This document shows, one piece after another, positions 41,353-49,700 of a stretch of 64,000 nucleotides of DNA; the stretch's first letter is position 1; each line of letters begins with the position of its first letter. The translations under genes were made by a program, and so were the position numbers. The notes below the pieces were generated by a model. It did not search any database, was not told the origin of the DNA, and was given only the letters and a program-made list of their open reading frames with translations. Origin of the DNA: UBA5070 sp035913415 (GTDB lineage Bacteria > Fibrobacterota > Fibrobacteria > UBA5070); contig JAMIIV010000229.1 of the NCBI GenBank assembly GCA_035913415.1, positions 1 to 64,000 of the forward strand. Reading direction: 5' to 3'.

Positions 41353-42737
41353 TGCTCAGCCGACTCCTAGCAGGCGTGGCTCTGGTTGCCTCCTTCGCGA
41401 GGGCTGGAGATGTCTCCGTCGTCGCGTTGTCCGGTGGCGAGAACGGAACGCGCATTCGGTTCACCCTGGGCGAGGAGCACCTCTCCCGCGTGGTCCCCAC
41501 CCCCTCCGGGCTTCGTATCGACGTCCTTGGTTCCACCAGCTCCCTGAAGGGGATTCATCCCCTCGATGGGAACCCCCTGTTCCAGGAAGTTCGTTGCACC
41601 CCCATCCAGACCGCCCAGGAGCGGATGGTTCGCTTCGAATTCCTTGCCCGCCCTGGCGCGGTCATCCCGAAGGTGCTTTTCCGGGAGTGGAACGGGAGAG
41701 ACATCGATTTCATCCTGGATCGCAAGCCCGTTGCCGCTCCCTTCCTGGCCACATGGGTGGCCCAGGCACCGGCCCAAGTCACCATGCTTGCGTCCCTGGA
41801 AACGTCGGCGAACCTGATTTCGGCCAGGGCTTCGGCTCAGGGCGATCTGGAAACGGTCCACTTGGTCTTCACCGAAGCTCCGCCCAAGGCATCCCTTGGC
41901 GGCGGCGGTGGCAAGTACGAAATCTCGCTGGGCAAGGCGAAGGTCTCGGCCAAGCTTGGAGGATTCGGCAACGGCCTGCTGGTCAAGTCGATGGCCTCGA
42001 CCAAGAAGGCCGGCGAAACCGTCCTGTCCATGGTCCTGACCGATCCGGCTCGTTCGGTGGTTCTCTCCCGCTCCGGCAATGTCATCCAGGTGAGGATCGT
42101 TCGGCCGTCTCCGGTCGAAGGCGTTCTGGTATGGGACTCCAAGTCTGGCAAGACCGCACAACTGGTTCGCTCCGATCTGCCCGAGGACGAAGTCGCCTCC
42201 ATCGGGTCCGCTTCGAAGGGCAAACCCACCGGCGGGGCCGTGTTCTCGCCCGAGGGCAGCCAAGCGGCCTTCAATGCCCAGAGCGATGCCTCCAATGTGG
42301 GGGTGGGCGCTTCGGGAAATGTCGGGGAGGCCGAGCGACTCGAGGCCGAACGACGGAAATCTCGTGAATTCGCGCAGGAGCAGGAACGCAAAGCCGGTGC
42401 CGACCAGGCGGTTGTCGATGCCAAGAACCGGGTGATCTACAACACCTTCGGCATCCGCGATCCCTTCATCCCTCTGCAGCCCGACGACATCGAAGGGGGA
42501 TTGAACATCGACCAGATGAAGGTTGTCGGCATCATCTATTCCGCGACGCGCCCCATGGCCGTCCTGGAGCACGTGAACCAGTCCGGATTGTCCGTCGCCT
42601 TGCGCGAAGGGGACGCCATCCAGAATGGACGTGTTCTCCGGATCCTTCGTGACCAGGTTGTCTTTGTCCTAGAAGAATTCGGCGTCACGCGCCAATTCAC
42701 CCTCAAGTTGCAGGTGCCCAAAGGAGAGAAGTCATGA
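41352..42737 (+). CDS. pilP: PilP-type pilus protein with long N-terminal extension
   Basis: The 461-residue exported protein has a signal peptide at 1-18 and a PilP homology domain at its C-terminus (about 355-461): RDPFIPLQ, MKVVGIIYSATRPMAVLEHVNQSG, ALREGDAIQNGRVLRILRDQVVFVLEEFGVTRQ. PilP is normally ~170-180 residues, so about 280 extra N-terminal residues are present. They are beta-rich (LRIDVLGSTSSLKG, RMVRFEFLARPGAV) and look AMIN-like, which would bind peptidoglycan, followed by a charged linker (about 325-350). Start ATG 41352 overlaps the pilO stop by one base; a GTG three bases upstream is the alternative. Confidence 0.85.
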   Translation: MLSRLLAGVALVASFARAGDVSVVALSGGENGTRIRFTLGEEHLSRVVPTPSGLRIDVLGSTSSLKGIHPLDGNPLFQEVRCTPIQTAQERMVRFEFLARPGAVIPKVLFREWNGRDIDFILDRKPVAAPFLATWVAQAPAQVTMLASLETSANLISARASAQGDLETVHLVFTEAPPKASLGGGGGKYEISLGKAKVSAKLGGFGNGLLVKSMASTKKAGETVLSMVLTDPARSVVLSRSGNVIQVRIVRPSPVEGVLVWDSKSGKTAQLVRSDLPEDEVASIGSASKGKPTGGAVFSPEGSQAAFNAQSDASNVGVGASGNVGEAERLEAERRKSREFAQEQERKAGADQAVVDAKNRVIYNTFGIRDPFIPLQPDDIEGGLNIDQMKVVGIIYSATRPMAVLEHVNQSGLSVALREGDAIQNGRVLRILRDQVVFVLEEFGVTRQFTLKLQVPKGEKS

Positions 42738-44197
42738 GGTTCTTCCCGCGCATGTCCGTCCTCGCTGGACTGGTCCTGGCGCTGGCTCCCTTCGCGGCGT
42801 CCGCCGAGGGGCCGGCTCCCGTGGTCCGCACCGCCAAACAGCCCACCATTCCGGTCCTGGAGTTCACCAATACCGATGTCCGATCGGTATTCCGTCTGCT
42901 GTCGGAATACGCGGCTGTCGATATTGTCGTCGACCCCACCGTTTCCGGAAGCGTGAATGCCGTCGTGACCAACAAGTCCTGGCAGGACGTGGTCCGCATC
43001 GTTTCGAAGATGCTCGATCTGACGGTCACCAACGAGATGGGCTACCTCTACGTCCAGAAGACGGAAGCCTACCAGAAGCGTCTGGAAGATCGTTCGAAGG
43101 CCAACGCGTCGGCGGATGCCTCCGCCTCGCTTGAGCGCAAGATCATCCGCGTCTCCAACGCCAAGGCTGGAGACATGAGTGCGGCCGTCAAGGACCTGCT
43201 TTCCGATCGTGGCAAGATCACGGTCGTTCAACGCAACAATTCCTTGATCATCCTCGACTCTCCCGAACGCATCGCGGCCATCGAGAAGGTGCTCCAGCAA
43301 CTCGATCTCGAGACCCACCAGGTCATGATCGAGGCGAAGCTGGTCCAGGTGGACCACAACGCTGTCGAAGAGATGGGCGTGAACTGGCAGGTGCAATCCG
43401 GTGCTGGCATGGGTTGGAACACCAATCCCAGCGGTCTGGGGACCACCAACCTGACCGGAGCCCCCTTCAAAGGCGGCCAGGTGATCAACAACACACCAGC
43501 CTCCGCTGCAGCCCAGAGTGTTTCCTTCGGATTGCTCAACGGCAACCTCGGCGTCGTGATCAGCCACCTGCTGTCCACGAACAAGGGTGAAGTGTTGGCC
43601 AGCCCGCAGATTACCACTTTGGACAACAAGGAAGCCCGCATCTTCATGGGTGACCAAGTCCCGGTGCTCTCCAAGGACGTGTCGGGAAATACCATCACCA
43701 CCTACGTCGAAGCCGGTACCGAGCTGATCGTGACCCCGCTCATCACGGCGCCTGACCGCGTGTTGCTGACGTTGAAGCCCACGAAGAACAACTACTCCTT
43801 CGATGCGAACGCCGGTGTGATCATCAAGAAGCAGGAAGCCCTCACGAACGTGGTCGTCTCCGACGGCGAAACCGTGGTCATCGGCGGATTGGTCTCCAAG
43901 GAAGACATCGACGCCGAGTCTGGTGTCCCCTTGCTGAAGGACATTCCTTTCCTTGGCGCTCTCTTCCGTTACACCCGCAAGGAAACCAAGAAGAAGGACC
44001 TGGTCATCTTCGTGACTCCTCGCATCGTTCGTCGGGAATTGGCGTTGCCCACCGATCCGCTCGCCGCGGCCAAGCGCAAGAGCGACCTCGATGCGGCAGC
44101 TACGGCTCCGTCCATCGATTACGGAGCACCCGCGGTGGCCCCTGCACCGGCTCCCGAGCCCGAGGATCCGCCGGCCGAGGTGGCGCCCGCCCCTTAA
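42734..44197 (+). CDS. pilQ: Type IV pilus secretin PilQ
   Basis: The 487-residue protein forms the outer-membrane pore for the pilus. It has a signal peptide (1-24), an N0/STN domain (VLEFTNTDVRSVFRLLSEYA), an N1 domain (IIRVSNAKAGDMSAAVKDLLSDRGKI) and the secretin core (MIEAKLVQVDHNAVEEMGVNWQ, VLASPQITTLDNKEARIFMGDQVPV, VVVSDGETVVIGGLVSKED, VPLLKDIPFLGALFR, IFVTPRI). It is shorter than many PilQ because AMIN domains are absent here; the long PilP may supply them. The last ~40 residues are Ala/Pro-rich. The gene overlaps pilP and is followed by a terminator. Confidence 0.95.
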   Translation: MRFFPRMSVLAGLVLALAPFAASAEGPAPVVRTAKQPTIPVLEFTNTDVRSVFRLLSEYAAVDIVVDPTVSGSVNAVVTNKSWQDVVRIVSKMLDLTVTNEMGYLYVQKTEAYQKRLEDRSKANASADASASLERKIIRVSNAKAGDMSAAVKDLLSDRGKITVVQRNNSLIILDSPERIAAIEKVLQQLDLETHQVMIEAKLVQVDHNAVEEMGVNWQVQSGAGMGWNTNPSGLGTTNLTGAPFKGGQVINNTPASAAAQSVSFGLLNGNLGVVISHLLSTNKGEVLASPQITTLDNKEARIFMGDQVPVLSKDVSGNTITTYVEAGTELIVTPLITAPDRVLLTLKPTKNNYSFDANAGVIIKKQEALTNVVVSDGETVVIGGLVSKEDIDAESGVPLLKDIPFLGALFRYTRKETKKKDLVIFVTPRIVRRELALPTDPLAAAKRKSDLDAAATAPSIDYGAPAVAPAPAPEPEDPPAEVAPAP

Positions 44198-44250
44198 GTT
44201 CCTTGAGGCGTTGTCTCCGGACTTCCGGAGACCTCAAATACCTAGTGCCG

Positions 44251-44280
44251 AGGGCTTCCGGAATCCGGGAGCCCTTTTTT
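44251..44280 (+). terminator. Terminator of the pil operon
   Basis: An 11-bp stem with one G-U pair (AGGGCTTCCGG at 44251-44261 with CCGGGAGCCCT) is followed by six T, 54 bases after the pilQ stop. This is a strong Rho-independent terminator. Confidence 0.9.
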
Positions 44281-44341
44281 CATGGGGATCCTCGCCGAAC
44301 CATTGTCCGCCCGCAGTTTCTGCTCGGAGACACCCCGAAGG

Positions 44342-45142
44342 TCAGTTGTCGCTGGCTTGTGGCAAGCGTTTCCGGTAGACGTCCTGGATCACAAGGCCGG
44401 ATAGGGCCATCCCGAAGGCTGCCGTCACGGGCATCGCCGAGCCATTGATGACCAGCTTGGATTCGCACCAGTCGCGGTGGTCCGGGTCTTCGTGGCGGCA
44501 GAAACAATGATGGGTGCCGCAGGCGACGGAGGTGGACTCGACGGGAGGCATGGGACGCTCCTCGGAGTACACGCAGGTGACCTGGCCCTGGAAACCTCTC
44601 CGACGCAGTCCTTTGCGCAGGATCTTCGCGAAGGGATCCATCCGTGCATCCCACAGGCTGGACGTGCGGATTTGCGTCACGTCCAGCCGGTTGGCGGCGC
44701 CCATGGAGCTGAATACCGGAGTGCCGACCTCCCACGCGTGTTCGATGAGTTCCATCTTGGGTGTGTAGCTGTCGATCGCGTCGATCACGTAGTCGTAGGC
44801 GTGGAAGTCGAACCGGTCGCGGACGGCACCCTCGTAGACCTCCTGGCGCGTCTCGATCCGGACTCTCGGGTGGATCGAGACGAGACGGTCGCGAAGCTCC
44901 TCGACCTTGGACTTGCCCACGTTGGCGGTGGTGGCCTGGAGCTGCCGGTTGATGTTGGTGACGCAGACCGTGTCGTTGTCAACGAGAGTCAAATGACCGA
45001 TTCCGGAGCGCACCAAAGCTTCGGCACACCAGCCCCCGACGCCCCCGACACCGACGACGATCACGCGAAGGTCGTGGAGTCGACGCACACTCGACTCTCC
45101 GACCAGCAACTGAAGACGCTGGAATGCTGGGTTGACCGCCAT
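44342..45142 (-). CDS. tcdA: tRNA threonylcarbamoyladenosine dehydratase
   Basis: The 266-residue E1-like enzyme cyclises threonylcarbamoyladenosine (t6A) at tRNA position 37 using ATP. It has the nucleotide motif VVGVGGVGGWCAEALVRSGIG, the VDNDTVCVTNINRQLQA block, YVIDAIDSYTPKMELIEH and the C-terminal CVYSEE and MPVTAAFGMAL regions. ATG 45142 gives MAVNPAFQRLQLLVGESS, the normal family start; ATG 45166 would add eight residues. It is convergent with pilQ and divergent from the M16 gene. Confidence 0.92.
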   Translation of the reverse strand: MAVNPAFQRLQLLVGESSVRRLHDLRVIVVGVGGVGGWCAEALVRSGIGHLTLVDNDTVCVTNINRQLQATTANVGKSKVEELRDRLVSIHPRVRIETRQEVYEGAVRDRFDFHAYDYVIDAIDSYTPKMELIEHAWEVGTPVFSSMGAANRLDVTQIRTSSLWDARMDPFAKILRKGLRRRGFQGQVTCVYSEERPMPPVESTSVACGTHHCFCRHEDPDHRDWCESKLVINGSAMPVTAAFGMALSGLVIQDVYRKRLPQASDN

Positions 45143-45280
45143 GGAGGGGGGCAAGGTACAAAGCATGACGTCGGGGCAAAAGGCCGTAGCTGGAAACGTC
45201 TCGGGATTGTCTAGATTCCTCGGTTCTGATTCTGGTGGAAGGCGTGGTGCGTCCCAGCCACCGGACGAAGGGGGACTCCC

Positions 45281-46567
45281 TTGATTCGTCAATTGCCCGA
45301 AGGGGTGCGACGCACCCAGTTGCCCAATGGCACGGTCGTCCTCTCCGAGGCCATGATGGGGCAGCGGTCCGCCTCGGTGGGCTTGTGGCTCGGACTCGGA
45401 TCCGGGCACGATCCGGTCGGAAAGTCAGGTCTTGCGCACCTCTACGAACACATGGTGTTCAAGGGGACCGAATCGCGCTCCGCGGCTCGGGTATCCCGCG
45501 AACTGGAAGAGGTGGGGGGGCATCTCAACGCGTTCACCTCCCGTGAGCAAACGTGCTTCTACGCCAAGGTGCTCGATCGGGACTTGGTGCGTGCCGTCGA
45601 TCTGCTCTCGGACCTGGTGACGGGGGCGCGGTTGTCGGCTCCCGACCTGGTCAAGGAGCGCCATGTCGTGCTCGAGGAGATCCGCAGTTGCGATGATGAT
45701 CCCGAGGAGCTCGTGGGCGACTTGTTCGCCCAGGCGTTATGGGCGCGTCAACCTCTGGGCGAGCCGATCGCGGGGTCGGTCGAATCCGTGACTCCGTTGC
45801 AGGTCGCCGATCTGCGTGCCCATCAGGAGCGCTCCCTCTCCTCCGAGATTCCCTTGGTCGTATGTGCTTCGGGCGCGGTCGACCACGAGCAATTGGTGCT
45901 GGCCGCAGCCCGGGGTCTGGAAGCCAAACAGGCAGGCGCTCCCGCCGTTCAGAAGCCGTTTCGTCCGGGAAAACGCCAGGAAACCAGTCGGATCGTCTCA
46001 CGAGATGTGTCGCAGGTCAACCTCATCATGGCCCGCCGGTCCTTGTCGTCCCACCATCCCTTGCGCCATGCGTTGGGGCTGGTCAATCTTGTATTTGGTG
46101 GGGGAATGGCCAGTCGCTTGAATCAGCAACTGCGCGAAAAACGGGGACTGGCCTACAGCATCTACTCGTTCTCCGATTTCCTGCTGGGTACAGGAGCCTT
46201 GGGAGTGTCCCTGGGTACCGAACCCGCGCAAGCCACCATCGCTGTCGAGCTCGTGGCCAAGGAGATCCGCAAACTGCGCGAGAAGGGACTGAGCCGCAAG
46301 GATCTGCGGTTTGCCAAGGATTATGCCGCCGGCTCGGCCGTATTGGCTCTCGAAAGCCCCTCGGCCCGGATGCAGCATCTGGGGAAGTGCCAGTTGCTGT
46401 ACGGTCGTCCGCTTGGACTGGAAGAATTGCTCGAAACGATCGAAACGGTGACTGTGGACGAGATCGCTCAAGTCATCGAGGCGGAGTTTCCTGAATTGGA
46501 AACTTGTCATGGATGGAGCGTTTCTGCGGTTGTGCCGGAAGGTTTCGAGCAGCCACTTCTGGCCTGA
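45281..46567 (+). CDS. M16-family zinc metalloprotease
   Basis: The 428-residue protein has the inverted zinc motif HxxEH (His53-Leu-Tyr-Glu-His57) and the distal metal ligand Glu133 in VVLEEIRSCDDDP, typical of active M16 subunits (mitochondrial-processing-peptidase type). The C-terminal half is the inactive-fold repeat (FGGGMASRLNQQLREKRGLAYSIYS). There is no signal peptide, so it is likely cytoplasmic, and it could work as a homodimer. Start TTG 45281 has AAGGGGG upstream. The natural substrate is unknown. Confidence 0.9.
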   Translation: MIRQLPEGVRRTQLPNGTVVLSEAMMGQRSASVGLWLGLGSGHDPVGKSGLAHLYEHMVFKGTESRSAARVSRELEEVGGHLNAFTSREQTCFYAKVLDRDLVRAVDLLSDLVTGARLSAPDLVKERHVVLEEIRSCDDDPEELVGDLFAQALWARQPLGEPIAGSVESVTPLQVADLRAHQERSLSSEIPLVVCASGAVDHEQLVLAAARGLEAKQAGAPAVQKPFRPGKRQETSRIVSRDVSQVNLIMARRSLSSHHPLRHALGLVNLVFGGGMASRLNQQLREKRGLAYSIYSFSDFLLGTGALGVSLGTEPAQATIAVELVAKEIRKLREKGLSRKDLRFAKDYAAGSAVLALESPSARMQHLGKCQLLYGRPLGLEELLETIETVTVDEIAQVIEAEFPELETCHGWSVSAVVPEGFEQPLLA

Positions 46568-46631
46568 TCTGCAATCGGGGATTGTCTGTTCTCTGCTGGG
46601 AACCGGGTTTTCTCGATTGCCGGGAAATCAG
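46564..46631 (+). other. Structured region between M16 gene and fibro-slime gene
   Basis: CTGAT (46564-46568) pairs with ATCAG (46627-46631) and GCAATCG (46571-46577) with CGATTGC (46614-46620), enclosing a ~36-base internal loop. It is an imperfect long hairpin after the M16 stop. Whether it is an RNA element or chance is open. The remainder up to 46738 shows no gene; GAGG precedes the next ATG. Confidence 0.35.
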
Positions 46632-46738
46632 ATGCAGCCGGGAAGAATTCGAGCTAATCTCAATCCGTAGTGTTCATCACCCGAAGTGCAGTCATCCGTT
46701 GGGGCCTTTCCCTGCGGTGGGGCGATGTGAGGTATCCC

Positions 46739-49700
46739 ATGTTCCGGTCCGTTCGATACTCCCTCCTCATTCTCCTGATGGCGCTTGTCGGCTCGGTCGA
46801 GGCGGCCAAGGTGGTGAGGATCTACAATCCCTGGCTCGAGAACGCCGAGATCGCGGAGGGTCACACCCGGTTGGTGAACTATTCTCCGCTGGTTGGGTTC
46901 GGGGCCGATGGTACCGCCAACTTGCTGGTTCCGGCCGGGGGGCCTTGGTTGGAGCTTGTGATTCCGACTTTGCCTGCAGGACCCTTGAATTTCACGGTGG
47001 TCTCCAACCCCGGTGTCGCCCCGATCTACTATCAGAGTTGGGGATCCAACGGCATGACGGGTGGCGACATGGACCTGGGAACGCCGCTGAGCACCAGTGA
47101 CACCGTGTGGTTGGTTCCCAGTCCGCTTCCGAACGGCCCGGCCAAGATCCTGACCAAGGCACCCAAGGAAGTCACGGTGATGCTCTGGAATCCGTGGGAG
47201 CAGGATGCCTCGGCGCAACGGCCCTCCATGCAGGTTGAAAATGGCGCGTGGAAGGTCATGGACAGCGCCCGGAAGGCCCCGGGGTGGTACAGCACCTACA
47301 CGCTGGGGTTCACCAGTCTGTCCTTGCTGTTTCGCAATGCCGATTCGACCCGCCATCTGGGTATCGGAGGGGTCGGGCTTCCTATTGCGGCGCAATTCGA
47401 TTCGGTCGTCTCGCGCAACGACACCATCTGGATTTGGACATCTCCCGAGCCCGCGGGGCCACCTCGGGCATCCGCTACCCTGCCGAAGCTACGCACGGTC
47501 ATGTTGCTCAACCCCTGGGACGGCAACATTCCCTTCCAGCGTCCGCTCATCGATTTCGGCGGTGGGGCCCTTTCCATGCGCCCCGATCCCGCCTACTGCG
47601 GCTGGGCCATGTTCCAGTTCATCGATCGTGCGCCCCGGGTGACCTTCGCCAATGCCCGGACGGGCCAGCGCCTTGGTGCCACGGGTTTCGGCTCCACCGG
47701 ATCGATCGATCTCTCGGGTGCCCTGTCGGTCAAGGACACGGCGTGGATCACCACCGCCGCTCCCACCGGAGTCCCCACGGTTCGCAGCGCCTACACGGGG
47801 GAGAAGGGAATGTGCGAAATCACCTTCCTCGCCGCCACCGTCTACGACTTCGATACCTCCCACCCCAATTTCGAGGAAGGGTCGGGTTCGTCCTGCGGCC
47901 TCGTGAAGGGCATGGTCGCCCCGACCTTGGGGCCGGATCGCAAACCTCTTCCTGGACCCAACCACTGCCGGCAGGGAAATACACGGATCGTCGACGACTT
48001 CTTGGCCACCCAGTGGTTCCGGCCGGTCTCTTCGGTCAACGCCAGCACCTGTCGGGACATCCCGCTGGGGCTCGACTCTCTCAACGGCAACTACAAATAC
48101 GACAACACCAGCTATTTCCCGATCGACGACTTCACGCATCTGGCGGATGGCACCCCCAATCCTCGGCGCCAGATGTTCTCGGGAGGCTCCGACAACAAGC
48201 CCCACAACTTCCACTACTGCCTGGAAAGCCACGGGGAATTCGACTACAAGAAGGGTCAGCGGTTCAGCTTCCGCGGTGATGACGATGTCTGGTTCTTCAT
48301 CGACAATCGCCTCGCCGTGGATCTTGGAGGGGTGCACAATCCCGAGTCCGCATCGGTCCTGCTGGACACCATGCGGTTGGTCGAGGGGCGTACCTACAAC
48401 TTCGACTTCTTCTACTGCGAGCGGCAGACCACTGGTGCGAACATGCGCATCGAAACGTCGATGAACCTGCGGACTCCCTCGGGATTCCGGGTGATCGACA
48501 CCGCCCGTGGACCGGGTGTGACGTCCTACGACCTATACGTCAGTCAGAAACTGGGTCAGGGCTGCGCCTCCAACGACAACGTGCAGCGCACAGCGGGGCG
48601 GTTCACCTTGGGTGGGCCGATCTTCGTGCCTCCGATCCAGTTGCCGGCGGGGCTTTCCTATGGGGGCATCGACATCGATGCCACGCTTGGTCGCCTCCTG
48701 TTTGACAGTGCCGCCATCAAGGGGCTTCCCCCGGGCACCTACACCTTGCGCATCCTTCCCGCGGGAGCCGACACCACCGGTGCCCGGAGCATCATCTTCG
48801 TGATCCCGATGAACGCCCAACCCCGGTTCCTGGCCAAGCCATCGTATACCGGACTGGTCGGAACACACCTGAAGGTCGAAGTGGTTTCGCGGACCGAGGC
48901 GGGTGCGGTCGACCCCAACGCGGTGCCGTTCGTGCTGCACCCGCAGAGCGGACTTCGATACTTCCGCGATTCCCTCCTGCTTTCGGAGATCCTGCCCGGC
49001 GACACCTTGATGACCGGTCTGGCAGGACGCTCCCGTCCGATCTGGGTCCGAGGCGAGGTCGTTGGTGAATACACCTTGCGGGTGGGATTCTCGGTGGCCG
49101 ACACCATGGATCTGTACCCAGGCATCTCGTTCCAAGGACGGATTCTGCGGTATGTGGACGCGGCAGGACGCCCGTTGTCTCCTGTGCCGGCGATCGACCG
49201 CGACGTCCGTACCTCCGAAACCATTTGGCTGGAAGCCGTCAGTGGCGCCTCCACCTGCCTGGTTTGCGCCGATACCGTGCTGCTGGCCGGGGGGCCAGGA
49301 TTGCGGTTCCTCGATGCCACCGGCAACCCGATCACGTCGGTGGTCTTGCAGGCAGGCAAAGCGAGTTTCCAGGTGTATGGTCTCCAGCCCGTGGCCGGTG
49401 GACTGTTCCGCGCGACCTTCGCGGACTCCAGTGCCAGCGCGCCCTGGAGTCCGGTGACCTTCCGCGCTCCGCGGTTGCGGTTCGTGGATACCACCGGTGC
49501 CGACCTTCCCTCCCTGGCCCTGGAATTGGGGATGTCGAGTGCCATCGGGCTGCGCGTCGACCCCGCGCTCGACACCTGCGTCTCGTGCGATGCCTGGGTG
49601 GATTTGTCTTCGGTCAAGGAAATCCTGCCCTCTTTGCTGCCCAACGGGATCGTGATCGATTCCCTCCGGCTTTCTGGACGCAGCGCTCGTGTGTGGCTTC

